Source: Cercis canadensis (taxonomy: Eukaryota; Streptophyta; Magnoliopsida; Fabales; Fabaceae). From it: a DNA stretch of 64,000 bases. Positions 38,392 to 51,698 of this stretch are shown here, piece by piece; position 1 is the stretch's first letter, and every line of letters starts with the position of its first letter. A program made the position numbers and the translations under genes. Under the pieces are notes generated by a model. It was not told the origin of the DNA and searched no databases. It saw nothing but the letters and a program-made list of their open reading frames with translations. The DNA is taken from positions 65,147 through 129,146 of the forward strand of contig QAOA01006202.1 in assembly GCA_003255065.1 (NCBI GenBank), given 5' to 3'.

Positions 38392-40614
38392 ATTTTTGCA
38401 AATCACTTGGAAATGGAATCTCGTAAATAGTTAAAATATTCTTTAGAAAGATTTTATGTGGCACCATTGTATTTCCTACATGCAGCATGTATGGAAAACA
38501 ATGTGCAATACCAAATGGCTTGTGGAAATTTTTTCCGTGGTGGAGAAATGTTAAGATTATTTTTACAACTTGTAAATTTTACGTTCAAATCTAAAGTAGT
38601 AGTCAAAAATACCCACAAAATAATAATATTTAATCACTCTCCGCACTGTTAAAAGTCCCACTGATTCATTTGCCACATTATTTGGGCTGAATTTTTGACA
38701 GAAACTTATCTCCCATTTATTCGTTGGCTTGCTTAGGCTGTATATCTCAAAATCATGTACTTTGTGACTGTTAATTTTTTATTAACGGTTTTTCTTTTAC
38801 ACTTAATTTATTCTCAAAAATAACAGAAAAATGGACGGTTCATTAAATATAATATATTATTCTACTATATAAATTTTAAAATTTTAAATAAAATAATAAT
38901 ATAAATTTATTCTATATAACTTATTTTATGAAACTTTCACAATTGAAATAAAAATAAATCGAACATTAATTCGAGACGGTGAGAATTGGTTGATAAGACA
39001 TCTAACATAAATCATACCTTTGATTTTGGCATGACCTAATCGATTTTTAAATTTTAAGCCACCAAAAAGAAAAAAGAAAATAAAGTGGAGATTTTTTTTT
39101 TTTTTTTTGTATTTTCTATCTTCATGCAATCATGTCTATTACGTATAAAATTTGAATTATGCTCATTTGCTAAACTTGTAAGTTACAAGCAACACCAAAA
39201 TGGTAAATCAAAGAGCTGTTAGATGTTAGATCCCGCGGGGGGAATCATAAGTGCCCCTTTAGAACATCGCTGTTATGTTTCCACCTGTAATACCTCTACA
39301 TTTTTTTAAGAAAGATATTCAAGATTCTGTTTCTTTGAAGTCAATTACGACGGGAATCCAGTTTTGCATGTAAAGTTGAATCCCATTATTAGTAGGTGCA
39401 GATGATCAAGTCCCTTGAATTTCCCCCAGAACCCTGACGCTGTATTGTTGATACATGATATACTCTATTATTATATCCTATAATTTATACCATCTTCTCT
39501 ACCAAATGATTTATACAAGGATACAAAAAACTCAAACGTAATGTCCAACAACAACATCTTGACAAAGAACTATAACATATTTTATAGTGAAACATTGTAT
39601 GAATGGGTGAATGATTTGTGAGTCTACTAGGACTTTCTCTAGTCCTAGAAACTAGAGTATTTGATATTCTTATGGTTTTATTCTCACCATGTACTCTCGT
39701 CCCCTTTTCTTAGTATTGTGCTCCTATATAACCAAAAAAAATAAAAAATAAAACAAAACATTGTACGGGACCGGTTTGATGTAATAACACCGTTGACTTT
39801 AGTGATCCATATATTGAAGAAAATTATTAACGTTATGATATGCATGTCTCTAAATAATTTCATTGGAGATTTTTATTTTCATATTGCAAAGAGTGACACA
39901 TGGCAGTCCTAAATTGCTCCATAGTAGTGAACTCCATGCTAAGTTTCCATTTAAATTCCATGCATATCTAGGGTTGTATTTGTGATATCTATGCCTATCT
40001 TTATTTCCCTTCCCAAACTCATCACCAATGCCTGCATATGTGCAATCCTCTTCATCCTTGTCTACATAATGATAATGAGAAATCCAAAATAACCCCACAA
40101 TGGGTTTGAATTAGATGACAAACAGAGATGAACAAGAAAAACAGAAAATGCAGAATGTCGATTCATAAACAATCGGTATTGAAGGTCAACACCGTAATTT
40201 AAATCCTTGTTTGTCATCGTCTTATAATATGAATTTCATGAAATCAAACATGATATAAATGTAATTGGAGTTAGAGGAAAAAAGAAAAGAAAAGAGACAA
40301 TTAGATTCACCTTGAACATTTGCTTTGCTTTAAATTAAAATTTTAATACAAGATATGAATACACTTTTGCTTTGTCCATGCTTGCAAATTCAAAAAAATT
40401 TGCATGTGGACGCGTATTAAATATAAAATTGCACTTGGTAAATGGCGGGTGGGGCTGCCGCATAAGCTTTGAGTGCTTTTGCTCCGCAAGTTGCAATAGT
40501 GAATTTGCAAAAGGCGAACAACTTACCGGAGAAGATGATTTGTTTGTCTTGTTGCAGAGTGAATTTTGTTTTTTTCTTCTGAAAAAAGCATCTAGGATAT
40601 ATAGGGATAAAGTG
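38392..40614. other. Intergenic DNA with an orphan lectin-upstream repeat
   Basis: No gene is supported. 39505-39870 resembles the sequence upstream of the lectin pseudogene (19935-20115): CTTGACAAA, ATAACATATTTTATAGTxxAACATTGT, then GATAT/GATGTAATA-CAC-GTTGACTTTAGTGATCC. No lectin coding sequence follows it. Confidence 0.45.
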
Positions 40615-41636
40615 AGTTATAATTTGAGCAACTGTGAACGGTAGATGTGCCACGTTAGAGCATTCACAAGCTATTGGTAACTATTGAATAAAACAAAACA
40701 ATAAAGACCAGCATGCAACTTGAGTAAATTTTATCAATCCATTACTTTGGTCCCTTATGCCGACAAGGAAATATGGGCACCATAGCATTTACTAATTGCA
40801 TTAACAGATTACGTAATGGTTGCATTCAATGACCTCTTTTGCATTAAGAAGGCAAAAGTTTAATGACGCGAAAGCTCTTTGGGCTTGAAGCGTAGATAAA
40901 ACACATGCTCATATAAATATTGTGTGAAAATTTTAATTTAATTGAGAAATTAGAAACAAAAAGATTTGATCTCTTAATTTTTTGGTCAAAGAGGATCTGA
41001 TACCATATTAAGAACCGATTTAACTTATAAACTTAAGTTATTAAGTGAAGACTCATGAATAATTTTATATCTAATAAGATTTGAGGGAACATNAGTTATA
41101 ATTTGAGCAACTGTCAACGGTAGATGTGCCACGTTAGAGCATGCACAAGCTATTGGTAACTATTGAATAAAACAAAACAATAAAGACCAGCATGCAACTT
41201 GAGTAAATTTTATCAATCCATTACTTTGGTCCCTTATATGCCGACAAGGAAATATGGGCACCATAGCATTTACTAATTGCATTAACAGATTACGTAATGG
41301 TTGCATTCAATGACCTCTTTTGGATTAAGAAGGCAAGTTGCCCCATACCTTGATTAGGTGAAGCTGGCCAAAGATTTATCGATAACCAATTCAACTTAAA
41401 AGTTTAATCACGTGAAAGCTCTTTGGGCTTGAAGCGTAGATAAAACACATGCTCATATAAATATTGTGTGAAAATTTTAATTTAATTGAGAAATTAGAAA
41501 CAAAAAGATTTGATCTCTTAATTTTTTGGTCAAAGAGGATCTGATACCATATTAAGAACCGATTTAACTTATAAACTTAAGCTATTAAGTGAAGACTCAT
41601 GAATAATTTTATATCTAATAAGATTTGAGGGAACAT
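40615..41636. repeat. Direct duplication (478 and 543 bp) around a single N, with a 65-bp indel
   Basis: 40615-41092 and 41094-41636 are the same sequence meeting at an N (41093), except that the right copy has 65 extra bases (within about 41334-41400) and a few substitutions. The 478 + 65 = 543 match suggests two alleles of one locus laid end to end. Confidence 0.85.
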
Positions 41637-42818
41637 TTTCCGTTCGTTTCTAATCAATGTATAACTTCACCTTTCCTCTCCTTTTTTAAATTAAAACTCT
41701 CAAATAAAGGAGAAGGGATATTTATTCTTCTCCTCTTCTCTCCCCTCCAAAATAACTCTCAAACAGACCCTTAAGAATTTGTTGGCTACTCCTATTAAGA
41801 TTTCTTATGATAATAGAATTAAAGTTATTGGGTAGCCTATATACGGCAATCACATATTAGTTCTTTAGTTTTACACCTTTTAAGGAACTTTTAATTATTT
41901 GGAAATAATTAACTCCCAATTTAGCGATTTCTGTATTTTGTTCCCCTTTGCTCCATTGATCCTCTTTGTTGGTTTCAGATCATCTTGGAGTACTCAATCT
42001 TTTGCTATCTCATTCCCAATTTCTAATGATTGTTTTTATGTATATAGAATCAACACATTCAAGTGTGAATCAACTTGTTTCAAGTGAAAATTGTAAGGAT
42101 TTCAACAATTATACAACTTGAATTATCAATTTCACCTTTCACTTTACTTGATCCTTTTTTACTTACTTTGGAGTAAGATATTTTCCAACTACGGGTTCCT
42201 AGATCTTTCAAAAGAATTTGATACTTGATTCAGCATCAAAATGAATACTTCAAAAGAATGTTTTAAAAGAGGAATGCTGATCATTGCATTCAATTCTAAA
42301 GGAGAGATACATATTTTTGGTGTTTTTGTCATAAATTCACAAAGATAACAATAAACTTAAAAACCAAAGAAAGAATTACAACTTAAAGAAACGTGTCAAA
42401 GAAATGCATAAAAGATAAATTGACTTGAATATTCTGTCTTTCTGAAAGATAATACCCCATTATGCTTCCTTCAGCCGGTAACACTTCTCAATAACTACCT
42501 CATGCATGTTTGACACTAGTATCTTGCATGTCTAAAACGTCTCTATTGCTTCCACCTGTTCTTATGACTGAATAAACTAAGCCTTTGTGGCAATTTCAAA
42601 ACTTGACTTGATATCACTTTGATAACTGCATTCTGGTTGTTGAACTAGTATGATAAAAATACCAATAAGAAATATTTATCACCACAAGACTCTTGCCAGA
42701 AAGCTGACTCTTCAACATAATCTTAAAAAAAAAATTATGGAGTTCTTTATTGTAATCCATCATAATAATTACACACACCACAACACCACTCAAAATAGTA
42801 CATCTTAGCTACATAGTA
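41637..42818. other. Intergenic DNA downstream of polyprenol reductase
   Basis: 41640-41775 ends with CTCAAACAGACCCTTA, like a broken Tourist-type terminus. The remainder should include the 3' UTR of the minus-strand reductase. No other gene is seen. Confidence 0.45.
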
Positions 42819-45800
42819 TCACAAAACAATTGGGATTATGGCAAACCTAGTGCTTGGATAATCTTCAAATTTCTGAAGATACCACCTATGTGTTTCCAGA
42901 GCTGCAAACGTCAAATTTGCCACCTGCACCCAACATCACCCAAAAACAATACATACAAGAAGAAAATCAGAATCACATAAATGTTACTTTATAACATTGA
43001 ATTATTTGAATCTATATCTGTGAAGAAAGTATTACCACAAACACAAAAAGTAACCAGATTGTCAGGTTTGCTCCTCCGCTAGCGGCCACGAAACCAGCAT
43101 ATATAACCTTCATTATTATCAACTACTAGGTTAACTCAATTCCAGCCTCAATACTGGATGAAAGAGGGAGAAGGATAGAGAGTTACAATTTCAGAGAGAT
43201 AATGTGGAGAGGAAACAACTTCAAACCAATCACCCCGAGGGATTACATATTCGTCTATTTGTTTAGAATTTTCCCGCAAGGAGCCCTGGCAAAACTTCAA
43301 AATTCAGACCACACCATGACAGTGAATTGCAAGAATGTTAATACGACCACATCAAATTCAATACAAATTAGCATTTATAATATGCAATCTAATGAAAGTG
43401 ACTTGTTACCATTAGGAACTGCTAAATAATATGCAATCTCTGCATTTATAATTTCATCTGTAATTTTAATTCCACTTACCAACTTCATTTTCTACAGTGA
43501 CTTGTTACCATTAGCATTATAATGAAAGTGAAATAACAAAAAAAAAAAAATGTGACAATTAGCATCAAATGTATTTTTTGGTATTTTTGGCTACGACTAG
43601 AGAACCCACAAGCCCTGAGGTTGTCCTCAGTGCCACTCAACTACAACCTGTTTGGTATTAGCATCAAATGCATGGCCAAATCATCTGATATCAATTATTC
43701 ACAAACCTAAAATTTAGAAGTCAATCAAGTAGATGATACATACAAGAATTGCATGGCAACGTTGCTGATGAATCCAACCCCAAAAAAATACAGCAGCACC
43801 AATCCACTGCTGCCATCCAAGCTTAAGGAGAGGATTCAAAACATGCCAGAATTCAAACTCAGTTACTGGCATCTGACTCTTGCCTTTGACAATGAACTCA
43901 GCTACTCGATTTGCTGTAAACTCATACACCTCTAATGCACAATTGGAACAAAGTGACACTGGTGCTGCTACATAGAAACTGGCTCCAAAAGAGTAACAAA
44001 ATCAATAATCTCCAATTTAGTATTTGCATAAGTACAACCAATGTAAACTAAGAATTCCAAATTGAGCACAGACTGCAATTAATATTTATAAGAAATTTTA
44101 TCATCTAAGAAAGCAAGAGAAACAGCAAGAACTCTGACCCTCAACACTTCGGATAATTGGAAAGGTTACACAATATTTCGTTTTAGAACCCACATCAACA
44201 AGTAATATTTCAAATCCACCAATATATGTTATGTTCATCTATAAATAGATAACCTAACAAGGAGTTAACAAGTGAGAGAGGAAATCAAATAAGCTATTTC
44301 AATTGCAGTCTTCAACTTTTTCCCTCGCCTCTCTTTCCCCATCCACCTATTATTATTCATTTGCTTATGTTTTAGAGTTCAATGCATCAAAGCCATGGGC
44401 CTTAGTTACATTCAAATATAAAGCCTCCAACAGCTTTCTAATTTCATCTTTTTTCTAAAATCTAAATATATATCCATAAACATTACTAGATATGAGAACC
44501 GTCTTGATCCTAGGACATGACATACAGTGGCATGAGGATGTTACATGTTTAATCCAACTCAAATAGGCAAGGTTAAAAATATCTTCCAAAAAAAGATTCT
44601 AAATATTCCAATGGGCACATCCAGTATCAACATATGCATGTTATTTTATTTAAGAATAAAAAGGTTTTTGCCCCAGAGCATGAACTGAAATTAACAAATA
44701 CAACAGACTAGGATAGCCTCATTCCTAGGACCTTGGCATGCCATCCTCAAAAAGAGCATGACAACATGTAATAGGATAGACATTTAATTTTAGCAAATAT
44801 TATTAAGTAACATACACAACATTTACAAAACAGAAGGTTCAGTACACTTCCAAAATAATCAAACAGGAATTCAGGACTTATTTAAGGTAATTAATATGAA
44901 GCAACAGATCTAATACGAAAACCACGCAACCAAAATTGCATTGTCAGTGAAGAAGTAAGCCTTTTACACATTAGAATTCCATAGTTGCATATTTTTAAAA
45001 ATTTAATATAAGCAGGGAGGGGGTGGCGGCGGGGGGAAGCTTTCTAAGTGAAGTAGAATGAGAGGGACTTTCAAGAAACTTACAACAATCCAGTTAGATA
45101 ACCAAAGATATGCATGCGAGCTGAAGGGCTATAGTTGAATAAGTATATTGTTTCATAAAGGCGCCTCAAGNTTTAGCAAATATTATTAAGTAACATACAC
45201 AACATTTACAAAACAGAAGGTTCAGTACACTTCCAAAATAATCAAACAGGAATTCAGGACTTATTTAAGGTAATTAATATGAAGCAACAGATCTAATACG
45301 AAAACCACGCAACCAAAATTGCATTGTCAGTGAAGAAGTAAGCCTTTTACACATTAGAATTCCATAGTTGCATATTTTTAAAAATTTAATATAAGCAGGG
45401 AGGGGGTGGCGGCGGGGGGAAGCTTTCTAAGTGAAGTAGAATGAGAGGGACTTTCAAGAAACTTACAACAATCCAGTTAGATAACCAAAGATATGCATGC
45501 GAGCTGAAGGGCTATAGTTGAATAAGTATATTGTTTCATAAAGGCGCCTCAAGACATGAACTTCCATCAGCAAAAGCAGAAAAATTGCTCGCCAGACTAC
45601 ATATCTGTGACCTATTTTAGTTGAATCAGTTATGATACTTGAACCCCCTGTCAAGTAGCTGGTGATAGTGGAGTAAGCAAATGGCTCTGCAACCAATGGT
45701 CCCATTCTATATGCATACATCCAAGTTGTAACTAATAGGAATGTTGTCCATACCGAAGCCACAGCATAGAAGTGCAAGAAAAAGCTTTGAGGAACGGTAA

Positions 45801-46538
45801 ATTTCTGCAGTTCAATATTGGTATTAGTTGACAATTCCCCATTCATAAGTTTCTAATTCACACCATGAAATTTCATAGTAAGATAAATGTATAATTCCTC
45901 TTAGTCTTTTTCATTTCAATTAAACAGCGATGATATAAGGACAGTTAGATACTGATAAATAGAAACTCTAATTGGGATCTATTCTTGAACTAGAATCATT
46001 TCATTGTTACTAACTTAAGATACTTTACATTCCAAAGAAGTGTGAGCAAAGAAAGTTTAACAAAACTTGGTGTAAAATATTAATTCTGGACTCTGGACCC
46101 AACAAAATTCAAAATTCCACTTTTCATAAGCAAAGTGCAAAATTTTCACTGAAGTTGCCATAATAACATAAATGTGAGAGGAAAAGAAACACAGCTTTTT
46201 CTTTCCTCTAATTTCTCTGTCTCTAGAGAACCAAATGACCTGTGACCTGAGATTGTCGTCGGGACTTGTAAGCTCGAATCTAGAGTCGTAAAAAAAAAAA
46301 ANAAAAAAAAAAAAAAGACTCGACCCATCATTTGGATTGAAAGTTTGCATAAGTAAATGCCTAACAGATAATCTAATCTTACTTGTGAAGAAGATTGCAT
46401 GATTTTTCCTCTCTTAGCAAATCCTAACAAGGCCTCACGGAACCAATTGAGCTTAGACATGGGGATAGAAGCAACGACTATTGGCAATGTCCCAGCAATC
46501 CAAGCCAATTGCAGAAATTGAACAAGACCCACCTCCAT
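42819..46538 (-). CDS. PPRD: Polyprenol reductase (steroid 5-alpha-reductase family)
   Basis: Six exons on the minus strand: 46538-46383, 45804-45467, 43978-43744, 43285-43187, 43107-43036 and 42923-42819. Introns are GT-AG (intron 4 has a weak GTAACT donor), phases agree, and the product is 334 residues, close to Arabidopsis PPRD1/2 (about 340). It has several hydrophobic membrane segments and a C-terminal steroid-reductase domain. Characteristic motifs are [33 protein letters not shown] and FGYLTGLFFYVAAP in the middle, and [20 protein letters not shown] with [15 protein letters not shown] at the end, the NADPH/catalytic part. The enzyme acts in the ER to saturate the alpha-isoprene unit on the polyprenol-to-dolichol route, which supplies lipid carriers for N-glycosylation. 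An assembly duplication puts a second copy of the last 87 bases of exon 2 into intron 2 (45084-45170). Confidence 0.93.
44789..45553. repeat. 382-bp direct duplication around a single N; repeats part of reductase exon 2
   Basis: 44789-45170 and 45172-45553 are identical in length and sequence as far as I can see, and meet at an N (45171). The right copy contains real exon 2 sequence (45467-45553). The left copy is a spurious exon fragment. Confidence 0.88.
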
Positions 46539-46999
46539 TCTGGCTGAAAAGAAGCTGAACAAGTGGGAAACAACTGGTTTCTGCTTCTTCAAAATTCTTC
46601 AATAAACACCATTGTTTTGCAGAGGAAGCGCATAAAAAGCCCATAAAACTATGAAATTAGTGAATATAAAATTTAAATAGACGTGTTTTCTGTTAAGTGC
46701 AAGAGATACCAAGCGTAAGGTGTTGGACTTGGGACTCTAAGTGAGTGCAAAGAGAAACAAAGCTTAGTACGTATGCTTCCAGAGTTGAGCAAAAAGGTGA
46801 ATTGAAGTGGTTTCTGGTAATCGAACCGGAGAAAGAACCGGTGTGGCTATTGGAGACCGGTTGGATCAGTTGGACCGGTTGACCTCATATTTCTTAGGAC
46901 AACAAAGAATCAGAACCCATCTTTGTATGACCCAGTTGGATTAAATTCCTCCAATTCAAAGCAGACAAACATGGGTTTGCTAAACTACACTTCTTCTAA
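46539..46999. promoter_or_regulatory. 5' flank of polyprenol reductase with an ACCGG cluster
   Basis: 46823-46882 holds four ACCGG cores in 60 bases, two in AACCGG and two as GACCGGTT, with near-direct-repeat spacing. The function is unknown; it may simply be a small tandem repeat. The gene's leader should lie between here and 46538. Confidence 0.35.
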
Positions 47000-47474
47000 G
47001 GGTTTGTTTGGGAGTTACTTTGGTGGGGAAAGGAAAGGAGAGGGAAGGAATAAAGCTCCCCTCTCCCTGGTTTGGAAGATTTATCTTAAAAAATGAGAGG
47101 AGAATGGCGGATAAGATGCAACCCCCACACTTCTTTTTTGGTCCATTTTTGTGTTCCTCCAAATTGGGGGGTTTGGAGAGGAAATATGTTAAAATGACTA
47201 TTATACCTCTTTATTTTTTTAAAAATTCCTCACCCCATTATTAAGAAATAAGTGTATTATATTATTTAATTTTATATTACATATGTCTATTTTAATATTA
47301 AAGGGTAAACTAGTAAAAATATTTTACAATAGTACTTTTCCTTTCCTTTCCTATCCTTTTGCTCATTTTAATCATCCAAACAAAGGAGAGAAAAACTCTT
47401 CCCTTTCCCTTCCCTTCCTTTCCTTCCTCTCCTCTCCTTTCCTTTCCCCTCACTTCAAACTCCCATACAAACCC
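47000..47474. mobile_element. Tourist-like (PIF/Harbinger) MITE, 475 bp
   Basis: The terminal inverted repeats read GGGTTTGTTTGGGAGTT on the left and GGGTTTGTATGGGAGTT on the right (read inward). A TAA trinucleotide lies directly outside each end (46997-46999 and 47475-47477), matching the TWA target duplication of PIF/Harbinger elements. Internal sequence is purine-rich in the left half and pyrimidine-rich in the right half, so the element can fold back. No transposase is encoded. Confidence 0.7.
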
Positions 47475-47477
47475 TAA

Positions 47478-50300
47478 ATGTTAATTGAGCTTGATGGCAC
47501 CTCCTACTCATTCAAGAATAAGGATTCATGAGAGGTTACAGAAAATAAAGATCATACTAAACAAATACTCCTTCAACAAGTATCTTCAAAAAATTTTTTT
47601 CAATTCTCTGTGAAATCAGCTTCTGTATAAAGTAGCAAGCATAATAACAATCCAGTAAGAAAATGTAATCTCATAACAACTCCTAGCTACCAATAATTAA
47701 AATCTATATTCCCTTGGTATTCCACCGGGCAGGCTACTGGCTAGCAACGCCTACCATTAATTAATTGGTTTCTCTTTGTTTGCTAAGCCTTCAATTGACT
47801 TATACAACACCACTTAAGGAAGGTTCTCTGCTGCAGAAAAGGCATGTACTGCATAAAATGCAAGCACTGAAAGAACAGATGACAGAGGAGTTGACAAATT
47901 GGAAGCAACTTAATAAATTGAGTATTTTCATTAAATTCTATAAATACAGGACAATGTCCCTCTGATAACCTGCATCATGATTCCTTAATAAATTCCACAT
48001 GCTAGCATACTTAAGAGAAGCAATTGAAGAACAATTTGGTCATGGCTGACAAAAGAAGTATGAATTATTAGGAGAGGATATAGACCTGATAAGCCAAAAT
48101 GCTTGGGGCCTTAGAGAATATTTTAATTTCTTACAATAGTTTTTCAACATCCAACAACTTGGTGTGCAAATACCAGATTTTCATCTAAAATGGCCGTATT
48201 CAAATAGAAACATACATGATAAAAAATCTACCCTTTACGAACTAGAAGCAATTTAAATGTCAGAACAAATAGCATTCACTGGAAATTGACATAGGGCAAC
48301 TCAGCTATATTCTCACAAGTGGATTAGTTTCCAAATTTTAAAAGGAAACTGGAAACAGATCAGAAGATAAAGCAAAAATATCATAGATGCCAAACAGAAT
48401 CATACAAAAATGGCTGACCAACAGAGGAAATAAAAATGATTTGCACACATACCAGTTGTTGTGCAACAGTATTCAATAGTTGAAGTCACTGGATCCAAAT
48501 CCTGTGGACATGTGATGCTAAAAGTTATTCAGCTAAAACTTGAAGAAATAAACAAACTAAATTTACTCATTACTTGTAAGTTTATAACTACTGATTCCAA
48601 CAATAAACAGTTATTTGAATCAGTTCTGAACAACAATAATAATAAATTTCAAATCAGAAAACACTGTTGATAGTTTCTTTTGTAGCTTATAGCCAGAAAA
48701 CACAATATAAAACCATGACACAAGAAAGTAATCAAAGCAGGACAAATTCTAAATCCATCTAAAAGAAATCATATAAATCATCTTAAGGTATTTAAAAAAG
48801 TCTTCATAAAAACAAACCAGAACTCAACCTCCAGCAATTTCTCAAACAATAAAAGAATTCAAACATTATCACAAGTTAAAACTCATTTGCATAAACATAA
48901 GACAGCACATAATTTCAAGCCAATTAATTTTGGTCCCACCCACCACATAAATTGCATCAAATTAATAGACCCTTTCCATAGGTACCACAAACTAATCATA
49001 TGTAAAATCATTAATATGTTGTAATCCAATTTAACCAGCAGAACTCATCTCCTACAAACTTTCTACCAACTAATCAGTAAAACCAACTTCAAAATTCAGC
49101 TAAAAGCACTTCAATACGTAAAAGAAAGAATGAGCTTGAGTGTGTAAAGAAAAGGATAATCAATATGATAAATGGGCCCCAACTTGGTGTTTATACATAG
49201 AAATTGAGGCTCTGGTTTTCTTAAGATTCCAACAACTTTTGCATTCCTCCATCTTAAATAATGAAAACAAACAGAACACAATAATTAAGATATTCTCTTT
49301 AAGTTGTTCAATCACCCTACTTGTCCTTGATTGCCACATTTTTCTTCCACAAAATACAAAACATTGTAAGGGGTGGAGGGCTGTCAATGTTCACAGCCCC
49401 AAATATATTTTAAAACATGGTTTTGTGAGCAACTACGCAACATATACTCTCTTCAAATCATTTTCTTAATGCTACCATAAGCCGCTGTTGGTCAACTCTA
49501 TCAAGCTCACAATGGACAAGCGCAGCAGCATATATATGCCTCTTGAAATGGCAAATTTGCCACCCAACCAGTTTGCATGTCCAAAGATTACCAAGATAAT
49601 TACATGCAGAACCAAGAACTCAAACTAGAGTTAGAAGGTGGGGAAAAGGGAAAAAGTTGATCAACAAAGAAAATGAACATTGGGAGAAAATGTAACTGGA
49701 AAATTTGGTGGTGGCATTGAAAAAGCATGCAAAAGAGACGAGAAGACACAAAGGCATCATATTATCTATAATACATTGTTACGCAAACCAATTGGTGCAA
49801 GGTATTTGATTCATTAATCTGTGTGTGATGATCTATTGTAAAGTAAAGGAAGGCTTAAATTGACTATTATCAACTTAGGCTCTGACCCTATGGCGACTAA
49901 ACAAGAATAGCAGCAGCAGCCACCCATTGTGCATAAAGAAACAAAATGAAGTCAATTTCAGTTATCCACAACAGTGTAAAGAAGAAATGCCACTTTGTGT
50001 AATTGGCTAAAGTAAAAATGGATATTTTTTCAATGGTGCTCAACTACCAACTACTGATTTGAGATTAAAGAGGAAGNGGCTAAACAAGAATAGCAGCAGC
50101 AGCCACCCATTGTGCATAAAGAAACAAAATGAAGTCAATTTCAGTTATCCACAACAGTATAAAGAAGAAATGCCACTTTGTGTAATTGGCTAAAGTAAAA
50201 ATGGATATTTTTTCAATGGTGCTCAACTACCAACTACTGATTTGAGATTAAAGAGGAAGCAAATCTCACAGTTATTCTTTTTCTGAACCATAATCCATAA
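47478..50300. other. Intergenic DNA, possible noncoding exons
   Basis: No protein gene is supported. 48453-48501 on the minus strand looks like a 49-base exon with good acceptor (CCACAG) and donor (GTATGTG) sites, but I could not connect it to a coding gene. 47815-47935 has a short plus-strand frame with coiled-coil-like composition (MQALKEQMTEELTNWKQLNK) and no other support. Confidence 0.3.
49895..50259. repeat. 182-bp direct duplication around a single N
   Basis: 49895-50076 and 50078-50259 have equal length, differ at one or two bases, and meet at an N (50077). Confidence 0.85.
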
Positions 50301-50880
50301 AGTTGCAGAGAGTTAGAAGCTTAAAATGAAGAAGGGACCCATGAGGTGGCTATTGATGGATAGGCTGAATATAACAAGATATCAAATGAAGGGTTGACAA
50401 CAAATTTGGAAGAATAATTTGAAACTTTCCAAAGGAACTTGGAATTGAAATCTGTTATTTGGAGTTTTCTGCAACAACAAATGAAACAAAATAAACCGGG
50501 GATTACTGTGAAATTACCAGGTACGTGTTTCGGGCACCTAAACAGAGACATCCCGATTTCATCTTCTAAATGGAAGATGGTTTCAGAAAATGTATATGGG
50601 GAGAAGGGTTTGAGGGTAGAAGAAAAATTACCTGTAAGTGGACTGCGAAGGCAATGGGTGACGGCAACGGTGATCGGTGACGGCGATCGACGGCGTCGAG
50701 GTTGGGTTGTTTCTGGAGTGAAGGGAGGCGGAGGCGTGGCAGAGAGATGCAAAGAGAAGAGAGGAAAGTATCGAGTTTGTGTGGGACATGGGAGAGGAAT
50801 TTTGAAAAAAGTAAAGGGTATAATAGTCATTAAGACAGATTTTTTCTCCAGCCTCTCCAATTAGGAGGAACACGGAAATT
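50301..50880 (-). promoter_or_regulatory. GC-rich block, possible promoter and 5' UTR exon on the minus strand
   Basis: The block is much richer in GC than its surroundings. On the minus strand it is C/T-rich, as plant leaders often are, and has a good donor (CTTACAG|GTAATT) near 50632. Open frames of 141 codons (plus) and 179 codons (minus) overlap each other, have low-complexity Pro/Arg composition and no domain. I cannot attach a coding gene to it. Confidence 0.25.
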
Positions 50881-51149
50881 AAATAAAAAAAGACTCCGAA
50901 TATTTAGATTAATACTCTTGTTTTCTTTCATTTTTTTTAAATTAAAACTCTTACACAAAGAAAATAGGAAATTTAAGTCGTATTTAGATAAATAATTTAT
51001 TTAAACGCTTATATAAAAATGTTTTTATTGACAAAGTGTGCTGAATAATTCTTTATGTTCATAATAAGATATATTATGTTAAAAATTCATTTCACAACTT
51101 ACACCAAAAAAAAAAAGAAAAAAAAAAGTGAACATTATGTAAAAATCAA

Positions 51150-51698
51150 GGCTTAATTGTAATTTTGGTCCCCTATTTTAACCACTTGAACATTTTGGTC
51201 CCCTTCTTTAAAAATGAACTATTGAGTCCCTCTATATTCATAAAATGTACAAGTTTAGTCCATTTATCTTTAAGTCAAAATTCTTAGGTTTATTTTAAGA
51301 TGTAAAGTTCTCTGATTTATAACCCCACCGTTCAGATTAAAGAGCTACGTCTTGTGAATCTTCCAATTAAATTTTAGCTCGATCTAACGGTAAAAAAATT
51401 TAAATTTTGCTGTTAGATGAAAAATTATGATTTTGATGTTTTGGGCTGAGTCCCACCGTTAGATCGAGCTAAAATTTAGTAAGGACGTTCATAAGATGTA
51501 GCCCTTCAATCTGAACGGTGGGGTTATGAATCAAAGAATTTTACACCTTAAAATAAACTTAGGAATTTTGACTTAAAGATAAATTGACAAAAATTGTACA
51601 TTTTATGAATATAGAGGGACTCAATAGTTCATTTTTAAAGAAGGGGGACCAAAATGTTCAAGTGGTTAAAATAGGGGGACCAAAATTGTAATTAAGCC
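51150..51698. mobile_element. Foldback MULE-type MITE, 549 bp, with a paralogous empty site
   Basis: Long terminal inverted repeats of about 250 bases begin GGCTTAATTGTAATTTTGGT on both sides, so almost the whole element folds into a hairpin. The perfect 9-bp direct repeat AAAAATCAA flanks it at 51141-51149 and 51699-51707. The duplicated segment at 55960-56550 carries the same flanks with one AAAAATCAA (56083-56091) and no element, a clean empty site. There is no coding capacity. A 9-bp duplication assigns it to the Mutator superfamily. Confidence 0.9.

Noticed and set aside
45084..45170. Extra coding exon of polyprenol reductase
   Set aside because: It is the left half of an N-joined duplicate of real exon 2 sequence at 45467-45553 and would repeat 29 residues.
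46290..46316. Possible duplication around the N at 46302
   Set aside because: The N lies in a poly-A tract with no duplicated flanks, as does the N in poly-T at 895; these are homopolymer gaps.
50321..50864. Long overlapping frames on both strands (179 and 141 codons)
   Set aside because: They overlap each other, have low-complexity Pro/Arg-rich composition and no domain; a GC-rich leader or promoter explains the openness.
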